A stretch of DNA of 64,000 nucleotides, taken from positions 264,085 to 328,084 of the forward strand of contig VWZL01000443.1 of the NCBI GenBank assembly GCA_013396915.1. Direction: 5' to 3'. A model generated the notes under the pieces. That model searched no databases, was not told the origin of the DNA, and saw nothing but the letters and a program-made list of their open reading frames with translations. This stretch comes from Stercorarius parasiticus. Its lineage: Eukaryota; Chordata; Aves; Charadriiformes; Stercorariidae. Position numbers and translations under genes: made by a program. Below are positions 48,695-62,644 of this stretch, piece by piece (the first letter of the stretch is position 1; each line of letters begins with the position of its first letter).

Positions 48695-51600
48695 TCATAT
48701 CCCATGGACTGGCTCATTAAAAGACAGATGGTTTCTCAGAATACAGAGTTCCACAGTTATATTCTTACGTATCCTGGAGACTTCAGGTTTCAGGGTGAAT
48801 TTTCAGTAATGTTGCTACTGAGTGGAGACTGGATTTGAATTTACAGTGTTACAACTGTCTTGAATAGTAGCCCAGGGCTTTCTGTTTCATGACTTCTCTC
48901 TCTTTTCTTACTCGGACCTACAAGTCAACTGTTATATGTTAGCAGAGATACTTGTAGGGCACGTTGCATCTTCACCTTTATGAACCTTCTTACTGGCTCA
49001 GCGTAAGCATCTGCAAGGAAATATCAATGTCTTTGGACCTGAATAGAGATGGAAGAACACAATTTTGTGTATTTAGACCCATTTAACATAAATGAGCAGG
49101 TCACATACTGCAATGCTTGTCTGTCTTTCTTACCCCTCCCATACCAGATGGAAGAGATGTACATTCAGTCTGGATGGGATACTGTAAATTAACAGGTTTG
49201 AGACATTGTTGACGAATGGTGTGAGGGATACTGTGACAAAAGAAGATGAACCATTTTTCAGAAAAGAAGGTAAAAAGTAGGCCGAAGACAGTTTATCTGT
49301 ATTCTTTCATGGCAAAAACATTTAAATATCATCATAAGGATGTTAATACATAATTTGGAAGAAAAACCCTACAAGCAAGAGAGGTGGAGCACAAGCAAGA
49401 TGGGAATTACATAATTATGGAGGGATTCCCTTTGACTTGCAAGGGAAAAGCTGGCCAGTGAGATTTTAAACAAGAACCTACTCCTGCCCTGTATAGTGTT
49501 CATTGTTTTGTCATTATTTTTTTCTTTAATTTGGCAATTTGCCTGTGTGTAACTGAAATGATCTGGAGTCTTATTGCCACTGCTTTAATAGCAGTAACAT
49601 GTCCCTCTAATTTGGCTTTACTTGACTTACAAACCAAAGAGTTCTTCCATTTTCATGCAGATTTCTGTCACAGATCTGGTGAGTTAAAATTTTTGTTTGC
49701 AAGTATTATACAAGCTCTTCAGTCATCTTCAGAAACGTGATTTCAGTCACATCTTTTCTCATTTGGAGCATAGATTCAAAGGAGGACACAGACCAAGACC
49801 TATGGACTTTGAACAAATGAAAGTACATATCTCTGTCTTGGGACCTGAGTGATCATACCTTTTGATTGTTCATTTGGGACAATCACAGTCATATATCACA
49901 TTTTCTCTCATGGTGAAGTACATTTGTAAAGGCAAAACAAGATAGATTTTGGTCAGTCTCCTGCTTAAGAATATTTTGTTTCCAGATCTCTGCTGAATCT
50001 TTATGATCAGAGCTGGCACAGTACCATCCTACCACATCTGTTCTCCATGCAGAGCAGCCAGGTTCCTCACTCAAACTTGAAATAACCTGCATCATCTACT
50101 ATGGTGTGCCAGGTGACTCTCAGAATTACAGTATAGCTGTGATACCGCAGTAAGACATATCTTTGTTAAGAGCAGGAAAGACTGGTGTGATTTACTGAAG
50201 TAAATGGAGATGGTCTGTAATGCTCCCCAGAATCACGCAAATACCATTTTTCTTACTTAATCCTTCGACAAAAAGAAATCTGCCTTTTCAGTAAGTTCTC
50301 TGAGCCCATTTTTTTCAACTGGAAGTGTACGCAGAATATTTTCTATACCTGTCATGAACAAATTTCTGCAGCAATCTGTTCTCAATCCAAAGATCTTGAT
50401 CCTCAGTGGGCTCTGATTATCTCCTTCCCGATACGAAAGTTTTTTCAAGCCTATGACCACTTCTTCACTGCTACATGTCTCTGAAAACAGTCCTTCTGGT
50501 GGTGAATACCATTGTGAGAAATGTGTGAGAGATTCAGATTGTTAAATACAACCCCCTTTGCAAAGGATTCTATAAAACCAAGATAAATTTCTGTAGTTTT
50601 TGCTCAAGGAAATGCCTCATTTTTGTAATTTAACACAATTCCATATTAGTTCATCAGTTTCTCGTTATTTTTTTCCGGAAATTTTTGCTGCTCATATCGA
50701 ATAACTCTCCATACTTAAATAGTAGGTGAGGTCTGTTTTGTATGAACAGGATGACAGCCTTCAAAGCATGATTTTTTTTTTTTTTGCATTCATAGCAAAA
50801 TATCCAAGATGACTGATTTTTAAGAAAGAAAAAAATGCTTATACTCTCAATTGTCATTTTGCAAGCTCTGTGGTGCCTATTCTTAAAAGCAAGAAGAACT
50901 TGGAAACAATAGGCGAGAGGGGAAACTACAACGTGTTCTGGAAAGCAGTGAAAATGAAGCTCAAACAAAATATGCCTAAAAAAGAAAGGGAAGCCAAGAC
51001 AAATTTCTGCAGCTGGAAGATACACAATTTGGGCTTACAGTGTTGATTGGTTCTAGGGCACATGCTTTGATAATAAAGATACAGAAGTCCTGCAGTTCTC
51101 TTTGGCTTTTCCACAGGTTGCACATCGTGAGTCTGTCAGAGCTTGGTTCTGCAAATATGTGCATTTTGTGGCTTTCCCCCCCGTCCTCACATAGTGAAAT
51201 TTGAAGTTTTACTGTCTATTTGGAAAGAGCAAGATGCAACTGAATATTTTTTTTTGTATTGCAAGTAGGTTTCGAAACAAACCTCAGAGACTGATGAGCC
51301 CAAAAAGCTGGAAAGAAGTAGACAGCTGTAGACAAGGGAGAAAGTTATACTGGAAGCCGCTGTGATCATGATGGTAGTGAGGCAGAAAGACGTATGTGAC
51401 CCACACAGAGAAGCTGACTATATATTCTTAGCCATGGAGTTTACAGAAAACAGGGACAATTTTTTGATGGGTAATATTATGGTCCCAACCCTGGTTTTCA
51501 TGGCTGCCAACCCTGGTTTTCATGGCTGTATTATCCCCTATTATCATGCCACAATTGGAACTTCTCTGGCATTGAATTTTGTGAAAAATAGTTTAATCTG

Positions 51601-54440
51601 GTAGCTCGCACCGTAGGTAAAACTCTTACACACTCTATTTAGATGGCTGAATCCAGACAGGCATTTATAAATCTTAATAAACTAATTCAGCCAAGTTAAA
51701 TCTGGATTTCTAACCATTTCTCAACATGACACCACAAAAAATAGGAAATGCTGTAGTCTCTCTGCCCAGGAACACAGATCAGAATAGAACTAGAAAATCT
51801 TCCACATCAGTCAGAATGCATTTTTGCTTTTGTATCTGTTTTATGCGGAGGTTTTGTTTCATTGTTGTTTCCCAATAAAAGGGTGGGGGTGTTTATTTTT
51901 GTATAATAGATTTTTAATCTTATCAGAAGAAAAGGACTGAAGTATTCTCTTCTGAAATTGCCAGAAAGAAATTTTTTACAAATATTGTTGAAATGTGATC
52001 TCCTTTCCTTCTGAGACCACATTCTAATGACATTATCAAGATTTCACAGAGCCTTTAGAGAATGAGTCAGCCTAAGGCAGCGAACCTTAAGACTAAAGGG
52101 AAAAGCTTGCAGCACATCTGGATGATAAGCTTTTAGTTTATGTGGTTTTTAGTGCCAATACACAACAATACATAAAGAGGTTTCAGAGGGAGACATCTGA
52201 TGTTATATGCTGCTCTCTGACAAACTTCATGTGTTTTGCTGACATCCCATGGATGTTCCAGAGGTGAAATTCAGAATAGCATCTAATTTGATGATTTTTA
52301 TTTTCCACCCAGGGTTCCAGTATTTTGAAATAACAGTCTGGCTTGGAGAAGTTTCTTAACTATACAGAGCTGTAGGTAGCCCGTATTTTTAATTTATTCT
52401 TTTAAATTTCCAAAATCTTTCTAAAGACATAGTCATTTAGATTTTAAGCACTGCAATAAGTACAGTATTTTCAATAATTTAATATCTGTAGCTATACTAC
52501 TTACTGGACGACAGTAATTTACAGCAATTTACCGGATGACAGCAATTTTAGCCTCTCTAAACTTTCTTAGTTACTAGCTTTACTGATCCTAATGTCGATA
52601 AAAGACAGTCATGTAAATTTGGACCCACTGGTGATTTTCTTGCTCTCAAATGTCCTCAGAGCCATGCAAGCTGGAAATAAGTAACTGAGTTTGTGTCTAA
52701 TACCAAACGGATAATAAAGCACTTTTCTAGTTGATTCTGCCTTGGAAAAAACTGCTAGTAATGAGTAATTGACCATATTTACTAAGAATTGTCCTATTAA
52801 ATGTACTAATTAAAAATGATTTATCAGAATATGCTCAATTTTGTGTGTGTATAAATGGCATTATTTTGCACATTATACTGATTTGTAGTGTGTTTATGAT
52901 CCTAATTGGATAGAAAACATTGTTTGAATTTAAAAAATATTTTCTAACATTATATTGAAAATCATAGAGGAAGGATCTGAAATTATGCACAGCAATAAAA
53001 ATAATGTATATCTGTAATTGTTTATCTCTGAATGAGTCTTCTTTTCCTTTTCTCCTTTTATTAAATGTTAACAGAGTGTAAATAGTGTGATCATACTCTC
53101 CCTTTTTGATTGAATAATGGATTCTCTGCTGCACACCAAACATGTTTGTTCACTATAAAGAACATATAAAAATTAATAGCAGCATTATGTAGCTGTGATA
53201 GCCTAGAAAACAGGCAACCTGAGGTATTTGAAAAGTGCAGAAGGTTGAAGCTTTCAAGCCCTTTTTCAGGCCTGATAAAGACAGAGCAAACATTAAACTA
53301 AGTGGGTAGTAATTGCTCTGAATATCATTGAATTATATTAATAAGCTAGGAAATGCTGAGAATCATAGTAAAACTAGGGAGGCAGGGAAAGAGTGCCTAT
53401 GTGCATGCGTATTCTAAAAATGGGTGCCACTTCCAGCAGATTTGAGCTATAAATAGTATTAAAAATGGTGAGGAATTTGAAGCATATAAAATAGGAAGGA
53501 CATTCTAGTGGACTATCAAAAAACCCCATACTTTAGGCCAGAATTTCACCTACTCTGCAACATTATACATGTTAGTAACCAAAATAATCTCCTGGAAGTT
53601 TAGCTTTGAGTTTTGGAATTATTTTTTTCCCCTTAGCTAGATTGCCAGCCAGAGTAATTCTTTCCAGTGCATGCTTGACTCATATTAAGCTTGAGAAAGG
53701 GCTTGTGTGCCCTAAATCTTGCTCTTTCCCTTTTTCTGATTGCACCATTTGTTATCGTAAAAGGTATTATCTCTTTCTAGATGTTGATTTTAAGAAGCGA
53801 TGGGCTGAAAAAGGAGAAGAGATAGTGTCTAGCTTTGAACCATGGAAATAAATTCTAAAATGACCACTGATACCCGTAGAAACCTGGTCAAGTTAGAAAA
53901 ACTGTATTTTTTTTAATGTCTGATAACAACATTATTAATAATCACAGACATTTCTCATTTTTCCAGACTAATTCCCAGTCATGTGGGTAAGTACCACTAG
54001 CCCACATACAACAGGGGAGATCAGCTGATGTGTAAAGCCTTTCCTAAGCTTAACTGGATAGTTTTGCTTTTTGCCGATGTTAGATTTCCAAATCAATAAT
54101 GCTGTAAATGCACACAAACAGCTCTGATGAAACACAGAATTTGATTTGCTGCTGTTTCGGTAAGACAAATCTCATTTGCAATGGAAGATGTTGAACCTAA
54201 AGAGAATATGCCCTTGCACATTCTCTTACCCAAGGGGAAATTATAAAACTGAGCGTCAAGGTCGTCACGACAGACAGCGTGCCTTGCAGAAAATGAAACT
54301 GCTACTTTATATACTGTGTTTTTTAATGTTTTAATGAGGCCTATTTCACGGTGTTGGTTTGTTGGTTTTTGGTTTTTGTTTGTTTTTTTTTATTATTCTT
54401 CTTATACATTGATTTTTCAGTCCAGACGGCAACAATAGCA
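48695..54440. other. Unique AT-rich DNA, no recognised gene
   Basis: About 5.7 kb without a recognised gene. It contains a perfect 22-bp tandem duplication at 51485-51528 and an imperfect one near 52505-52545 (GACAGTAATTTACAGCAATTTACC...). Open frames up to 123 codons (50654-51025, -) have no familiar features. Confidence 0.45.
51485..51528 (+). repeat. 22-bp tandem duplication, two copies
   Basis: The unit CCAACCCTGGTTTTCATGGC plus TG is present twice, head to tail and without mismatch. It is probably a recent slippage or duplication event. Confidence 0.9.
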
Positions 54441-54640
54441 GCAGAGGTGTGTAGCTGTGTTTTGCGTTAGCAGAAATAGGCTCCACCGATACTGCGGCCG
54501 CACTGGGATGCGCCATTGGCTGGGAAGAGCGAGAGGGTGGTGTGGCAGTTGCTATGGCAACCTGCGCTGCTTCCGAGCAGCCAAAGGGCTCTCGGCACGT
54601 TCGGAAATTGCTTCCTTCTCATTATGCTTCAGCAATGAAA
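54441..54640. promoter_or_regulatory. Compact promoter-like element with RFX X-box and CCAAT box
   Basis: About 200 bp of locally GC- and CpG-richer sequence in AT-rich surroundings. It contains GTTGCTATGGCAAC at 54548-54561, a 14-bp near-perfect palindrome (GTTGC and GCAAC arms) that fits the RFX-family X-box. RFX factors bind X-boxes in ciliary gene promoters and, with NF-Y, in some immune promoters. An inverted CCAAT box (ATTGG, 54515-54519) in CGCCATTGGC, which also contains a YY1-like GCCAT, lies about 30 bp upstream of it. A NotI-type GCGGCCGC is at 54494-54501. No clear adjacent exon or splice donor could be picked, and the direction is open. It could be a promoter, an alternative promoter of a long gene, or an enhancer. 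Confidence 0.55.
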
Positions 54641-57600
54641 AAAAAAAAAAACAAACGGTGATGCCTGCAGTTAAATATCAATGCATACATTTTGCTTAAA
54701 AATTAAACTACATTTTTAGACTGCTTCTTGGCATAAGATTGAGCCAAAGTACATTGTACCAGCACTAATACAAGCAAACGGTTTACTTGGTATATTTCAG
54801 GTTATGTTTTTACAAGAATAGATGTCTGTCTGCACACATTTCACGCATTGTAATGTTATAATCTTTCCACAAAACATTGTCTGTGAGTATGGAACTTGAA
54901 GGGAAGGGCAAGTTACAATATGATAGTAGTTTAATATGGGAAAATCTTTTTATTTGAGCAATACCAGAGGGTGAGCGTGTGAAAATTAAGTGATGATATA
55001 GAACTGATTAGCTGTCTAACAATTATCTAGCAATATTATTGTTTTGAAACTATGCATGCTCTCATTGTATGTCCTGGAGTGCATTGTTTTTCTTCTCGTC
55101 TATGTAAGTATTCTCTGCAGTACTACACAAAATGGCTGGCAAATGTCTTTCATGCAAAAGAGTGAAGCATGAAAGCGCAATGGGATTTTGGAATTTTTAT
55201 AAAGGATTGTACATGGAATCTGCCACTGCTTTAATGATGTCCAGTGGAGCTGCTGGAAATGTATCCTATTCAGAAATATAATCCCATTCAAAAACTAGAC
55301 TGGTATGTAATTGGCAATAATAAAGATAGTGCTCAGCTACTTCATACCACCATGCAATTCTCTGGTTATTCTGTTCTTTGCACTCTTGCTTGTGAATATC
55401 TAATTTGCATAACAATTTTACAGTGACTTCTTAATAATGTGTAGCATGCCAAATGTTACTATAGGATTATGGGGTAATCTGATTTCTTTAAATCCATGAA
55501 CAATTATTCTCAATAGCCTCAGTATGAATGTACAGAATCCTCTAACCTGATTGCCTCCTAGTCTGAGAACATTCAGGCAGGTTGCCCATGACAAATGTAC
55601 CTAGTTTAGCTTCCTTGCTCTCTTCCACTGAAGTGTGCTTCGGCCAGAGTTTATATGAGTGACAAAGAAAATTTAACTATTCACACTGTCTATTCATTGT
55701 CACTCCACTATCCTGGTATTTACAATACTGGAGAGAAGAACTCTGGGTCTTGAAGCGCAGAGTGTGTGTATGCATGCACTTGTGTGCATCATGTGTTATG
55801 TGTGTGCTGAAGTTTATTTTTTTTACCTCTATAGCTATGTAGTAGGGGAAAAAAAGATGACCAGTCGCCCACTTTCATTTCATTTAATTAACAAATAATT
55901 TGAGGTCTATTAAAAAAAGTGTTGTGAGGCTGTCCCAAGAAGAAGAAGCCATACTTGTCCTGTCTGCATCCATATTGTGTGTCTGGAGGTGATCCTGGCA
56001 TACATTGCCATGTCAACTCTGTTCAAGTCACACGTTTGGAGGAGACTGATCAGCTTGCTCCAGATTACTCTTTCTCAGAGAAGACCTTGGAAGAGAGCTA
56101 GAGGGTTTGTAACGCAATCAGCAGACTGTGATCCTGCCTGAACCAGCCCACGAAGTGAACCTAATTGATAAAGTAAGCACATCCAAACACAAATAAAACT
56201 AAATGATTTGGATCAAATGATGCACTCAGCTCAAGTAGCACCATGGGATGATTCTTATTAAAATTGTTTGTTCGGAATACCCTACTGAAGCTGATGGCTC
56301 TACGTATTTGTCTGATAATAGCAGAAACCAAGGTGTGAATTTGTATGTGGAACCAACACATACACATTCTTCATCACTGGGCAAGGTCTGAGATGGTAAA
56401 TGTCAAAGTCAGTCCAAGTATTTTGAATTGTAAATTGACATGTAATTACCACTTTGAGAGGAGGGGCATTAGTAACTGAGTTATCCTGAATGAAAGGCGT
56501 TTTGTTCCAAGATTATGATTTCTTGTTAACATCTTTGGAAACATGTATGTGTTTTTTGGATATGGATAACATCTAAGCCTAAGAGTCCCTATTTATCCTG
56601 AGAGTAGCTCTAGCCTGATAAATGTCCGATAATGTCACAAAGATATATATTCAACGATCAGTGTGTTTGCATGTTCACATGAGAAAACCCAGGTAAAAAA
56701 TTCTCCTGTTGCAATAGGAGTCCTGTGTTTGTAAAAAGGCAGCTGATGAATAGAAAACAGACTCTTGTGTAATATCCAGGTCTTTGTTGGTAGCGAACAG
56801 ATGCTACACCAGCAGTCCTGGGACTTTCATGGAACTGCTATGAATATGTTCACAGCATGAGAATACGGGCAACATGCTGTTAAAATGCTGCTTCCCAAAT
56901 CCCAGGACTGCTATAGTGCTGTTGTAGTGTCTGCCTTAATTCAAAGGCATGCTTAAAAAAGGCCCATTATTATGTAGCGTTCTAAAATTGTGTCAGATAT
57001 TTTATAGTTTATCCCATTTAGGGCTGAAGGGCTGGGAAGGAAAATATCCATCTTGCTGTATCCTGATGTAGAAGAATCTGTCTTTGGGTTTGAGATTCTT
57101 GGTCCATGTATTAGTAAAGAGCCTTTTCACAAATCATGAAGTAATTTAAAGAAATTATTTAATTTGTGCTGCAAATACGTATAGAAAGAAGCCACCACTG
57201 TACAATATCACAAGGAATTTTCTATTTTTATTAACCATTTTTTAGAAGGGATGAATACTTTTGGGCAAAGAATCTTGTACTGAAACTACAGCATAAAAGG
57301 AAAAGTTTTGTTTACTTTTGTTTTTCTGAATTCTTTTCAGGAACCTATTTTTACCACTTCAGTCATGCTTGAATAAATTTTGTGCTTGGAATGGTAAAGA
57401 CTATAGAAGAAAATAAATTTAAAGGGTCTAAAATAAAGAAAGGGAGAGATTGAGGACTGTGATTAATTAGCAGAATATTAAACAAACTGTTCTTTTCTCC
57501 TGATGATAATATTTAAAGATAGGTACAATGTCAGTGACAACAAATACCTGCAAAACCAGGAAGAGGTAAGAAACAGTTAGAGGCCGTTAGAGCTCTGAGC

Positions 57601-60600
57601 ATGTTTAAGGTTGAGTTATGTATTACATGGTTTCTATTTCTTAGTCCTCATGGAGGATGGAAAAATACAAGGAAATAGTGAGGAAACTCATGTTTTCATT
57701 TTTTTACAATAGTAATGTTTTACATTGCATTTCTGGCTTCCTGGTAGATAAAGTATGACTATATTACGCTCTGTCCTGCCATGTTGAAGCTCATTCATGC
57801 TAGTTTGTATTTCTGTCTACTGCAAAAGAGTATAAATTAGGCAATTGCAGTACACTGCAATTACTTCTGAAATGACTGCAAGATAAACATACTTCTAATC
57901 AGAACCAGTCTGGGTACTGATTAGAGGGAAAGGGAGAGGGGGATATTCACATATATTTTTTCCTGCCCTGAGATGTAATAGCGGCTCCTCTCTGTACTGC
58001 TGGTCGTAGCACTTTCTAGATGTACTTGAAGGTAACAACCATAACTGGCTAACACACTGCCGAAACTCTCTGAACAGAAACATCAGCAGGCACTGGACAT
58101 TTTCTGCAAAGGCTCATTTAGAAGTATACACATCAAAATAAGATTTTTTAGCAAAGCCAGGACTGTCTCTATGTTGGCATAGAGAAACATTTCTTCCCAG
58201 GAAGGCAGTTTCTCTCTCTCCTCTATCTTTTTTTCTCTCTGAGCTATCTGATGCTTACATTATCTATTAAATATACTATTTTGTTAAGGTAATTGACAAG
58301 ACATTTAAGACAGTCTCTGCAAGTTAAGTGGTGCAGTTCAATAGGATCAGATAGGCTAGAAAAACACGTTTCTGAGGACTATACTATAAGCATTTCAACA
58401 GGGTGGTACTTGGTAGAGCCCTGGTAGTCCTGTGGAAGTGAATGATCATTAATAGTTCGGATGGGACAGTCCTGGAGATCACCTTTCAGTTTAGCTTCAT
58501 CCAAACCAGATAGAGTTCAAGCACGTTCAGACCACTCTGCAACGTGAACCGAAGTACACTAAAAGGAGATAATGAAATTTGTTTAAAAAACGTACGCCTC
58601 ATCTGAACTAAAATGCTATATGCTAACGTGTCTTAATATTGTATTGATTAATATGACAGTTTCACCCTATCATGATCAGATTCATAGTGTCATTGCAGCT
58701 GGCTGTACAAATATTTAGGAAAAGTGGCCTGGTGTCATTCATATGATATATGGGCACTTCATAATAAAACATTTATTTTCCTTTGTTTACAGACTTCTCA
58801 AACAAGGCTACAAGGCTAATTATTATTTTTGTTACAGAATTATATGACCTTGCTAGATAGCCATTACATACTTTGCTTGTGCATATGTTTAACACCCAAA
58901 GGCTTTGTAATAGAGATTTGAAGAAAACTTTTACCTTGGCTTCTCAAATTAAATTGCTTTCTATGCTTTCTGTATATACAAAGTGGTTGAGGGAAAACAG
59001 AAATATTACTACCAGTGGCAGGACCTGTTGGTGCCAGATCTCTCGATCTCTCCCTCCTCCCTCCCTCCTCCCTTCCCCCCCAGTCTAGCTGACGAACACA
59101 TCTAAATCCTTTTCATTCATGGCAAGAATAACTGAAAAATTTCCACGTAGTTGATACTGCTTCACTAACTTACAGCATGGACTGAATTCAAGTGTAAGGG
59201 ATCTATGTAATTTTTACCTTTTTATTGTGCTTGCATTCCCTTATTTAGCAGAGCCATATTTCAGCGCTAGTGTATATAATTGTGTACACATGCGTAGATG
59301 ATACCGTATGTGTGTTTGTTACTGGAAAACTATTGTAGGTTATTCCACGTAGTCTTTGAGGGAGAGTGGAAACTGAAATTGAATTGCAACAGCAGTTTTG
59401 AAGAGGAATGGATACCGCTGCCCGAGGCCAACTTCGAGGAAATGAGGTGCTGCTTTGCAAAGCAAGGTGTAGTCTATACTGAAGCTTATTCTGCCTTTGA
59501 CAGGACTGCAAATTGCCATAATCTTAACTGAACTTTTGAGATTTTCTTGATGGTGTTTTTCTAAAGCTTTGGCTCTTAGAATCATGCAAGCTTGTGCTTG
59601 AAAGTGACTTTTATACTCCTCATGGTTGTACAACAAAAGCTTTACAGATGATTTGACTACAACCTAATTGTCAAAAGCCAAATGAGAAATACAAAAGAAC
59701 TTAACATGCATTTGTTATTCAAAATAAGTTTTTGGGGAACTGGCTTGTAGATTTTATTTTCTTCAAATTCTTAAGACTGGAAGAAATTATACTAAGGCTT
59801 GTAATGTTCTAGTGTCTACCTCCACTGCGTGGAATCATGGTGGGAAGTATTATTCTGGGTAATAAATGAAAGGGTTTGCTTTTTATTCCTTTTTCTGTAT
59901 TTCTTGTGTGTTTTTTGCTTAAGATAGACTGTGAAATCTTCAGGCCATAGCCAGTTACAAAGTGTTTTCAGTACTGCTGAAGGCTTCTGTAATCTTCCAT
60001 TCCCAAATTTATCCCAAAAGATTCTTCCTTTCTTTTTTGGAAACATTTTTCAACTTTTATTTCATCAAAGCTAACAAATATCTTGATATGAAAATTCAGA
60101 TTCTGTTAAGAATTAGTACAGTCAATTAAAAGACCTTGTTCTGCTATGCAGATTTAATTCCTGCTTTACTGACAGTGTGCAAAGGCTTGATATGGGATTT
60201 TTCTGTTCTTTTTTTTGAAGCCTTGGTGGGATTCAGCAGTTAAGGAGACATTGAAGTCCTGTCACAACGACCAATATTCTGATTCTTCTCTGAACTGGTT
60301 GTTCTCTACCCACCTTTTTCCTTGCCTTCTCTTTTTAGCACTGATGATGTTATCACCTGTCCCACTGTTGAAAGGAAATGAATTCAGGAAGATGGAAGTA
60401 AGAAAATGTCAAATCTTTCAGGTGACCAGACATATGTGAAATTGTTAGGTGCTCCATAAGCAGTAAAGGGTAAAAAATAGCGTTTCTTCATATTTGCTTG
60501 TTTTGTTAAGGGAGACATTGTACCCACTTATCAAACAGTGTAACACTCAATTCTGTTATGCCATATCAGGACTACTGTCACATGCTGTATTGTGTTTGAT

Positions 60601-62644
60601 AGGAGGAACACTTGCAGAATAAGTAGAAGTTTCCGTTTTTTAATCTGCTCTTTAAACAGAACAAAACTATGGCTTGCTTCAGTGCTGTTTACTTGTTGCT
60701 TTATATCTACAGAAGACTGGTTCTTATTTTTAAAGACCAGAAGATATACATACTAAGACTATATATTCTTTAGACCTCCTATAGGAAAGGCCCAGATGTC
60801 TTGGTGAATGTTTCAAATGGACTTCCAAGGATCAGGAAAACTGGCCTCATAGAGTTTTGGTTTTTTTTGGTCTTATTTTTCTGTCATCAGAGGTTTGGAA
60901 TTTCAGTCCAAATTTTAGAGATCATGACATTTAAAATTATTATTGTCTCATTTGGATGGTGGAAGTAGGACTTTTACATAAACTGTATAAAATGCCTTAA
61001 AATACCTTGGCAAGGTTTTCAGGGAAAGAAAATATATTTGGCTAAACTACTTGTTTTGGGGAGGAGAAACAGATAAGCTTTTGGAGATAGAAGCACATCT
61101 TCAGATCTGCTACAGCAAGACATCACTGTTTTGATGTTACAACTAGTATATCTCTGCTAACTAGCTAGAATTTTTCCCCTTTATAGTGTAAAGGTGAACT
61201 GGAGGTTCTTTAGGTGAATGTGGCCCAAATGAAGCATTTGGAGATTTTGATTTTAGAAGTCTGATACCTTGTTCCGATTCAGCTACAGATTTCTGAGATT
61301 TCTAAGACACAGTTAAAAACCTGAGCCTTACAGAAAGTATCTCATTTGCTGACTGTCTGTCTCTTTGTTATTTGTCTGCAATAGCTTTTAATGTTAGTTT
61401 CTGGCTAGAGTATTATTATCTTGTCTGACAAAGAAGATTGTGCTGTCATCATCCTCCTGTTTTCCTATGAGAGTTGTGGAAAGCCTGCATACTATGACAT
61501 CTATTTTTCAACATCTACAAGCAAGTGGCTTCTCATAAACCAACAAATGTTTTGACTATAAACTTCAGAACCAAAAGGAACACTAGCTTATAGTTTCTAC
61601 TAAGTCTTCCTGCAGGTGAATGAAGCCACAACACTGATCGCCATCCTGTGTTAAGTATCCAGTTTTTGTTCTTCACCCCACTCTTTACTAGGAAAAAAGA
61701 TGCTTTTGTGTCAGCATTTTTGCACTTGAGTTAAATGCAGCTGCTACTAGCACCATGCTGCATAGGCAAAGGTAATTGTAGGCATAATTAGAATCTCTGG
61801 ATGACCTGTCTTCTGACAGAAATGGGAAAAATTCTGTTTCTGCTTCAGATTTTGAAATAATTTTGATTTTAGAAAGCAGTCAATTACAGTGAAAATAGTT
61901 GAAAATTATCAAGTGGAAACTAGTAGGTTTTTTATGCTTGTGTATACTTGGGAGGAGAATTCATTTTGCTTACTTCTTGATTAATTCTTTCGGCTAGGTA
62001 TTAAAATGCACCAAAGGGAAAAATCTGTGGAGACTGGATGGTTTTTTCCCAGGATTTTGAACCATTAATGTGTCCCAGATGTAATTTGTGAACCACTTGA
62101 GTAGTGGTCCATGACATTCTTTTGTGTAGGAAGTGAGCTGGTCAAAGTAGAAGCCAACCAGCTCCCCATAATGCTCCTCACAAATGCGTATGACAGAAGA
62201 GACACTAATTGATTAAAGCAGGAGAACAAGACAGCTTTACTACGAATAGTTTTGTAGGTTTGGGAGTTATTAGATGTGAAAGCTTGAACTTCAGGGAGCT
62301 CTTGGAATGTCTCAGTGAATATTACAAGCTCTGTTTGAAGTCTTGCAGAAGTTACAAGGAAGGCAAGTGTGTCTGTGGATTTTTCATGTCCGAGAACAAT
62401 AACAAAAAAGAATGTTATGACTACAAGCATTTACAGCATAAGTAAAACTTTAACCCATTCCACTATTTTTTTAGTTGAAATATCTGGGTTATGGTTGAAA
62501 CTAGGTAAGTGCAGATTTGCTGTGAGGTAGGAGATGTGTGCCTGTGTGTTTAAGCAGTGGCAAGAGAAGCACATACTCATACTCCCCTATCAGTTACAAG
62601 TAACATATTTAGTATTCAGTATATTCTCATAAATTCCCGTGCTC
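54641..62644. other. Unique AT-rich DNA, no recognised gene
   Basis: About 8 kb. A pyrimidine-rich tract at 59041-59083 ends in CAG and resembles a splice acceptor. A 128-bp segment at 59339-59466 has weak splice-like borders and locally GC-rich codons (see findings). No other gene, RNA or repeat is recognised. Confidence 0.4.
59041..59083 (+). repeat. Pyrimidine-rich tract (CTCC)n ending in CAG
   Basis: TCTC and CCTC units followed by seven C and AG. It may be a simple repeat or a polypyrimidine tract of a splice acceptor. No open exon follows directly (TCTAGCTGA). Confidence 0.6.

Noticed and set aside
59041..59140. Splice acceptor with following exon after the pyrimidine tract
   Set aside because: The sequence after CAG has stops in two frames at once (TAG, TGA) and no donor nearby; a simple CTCC repeat explains it.
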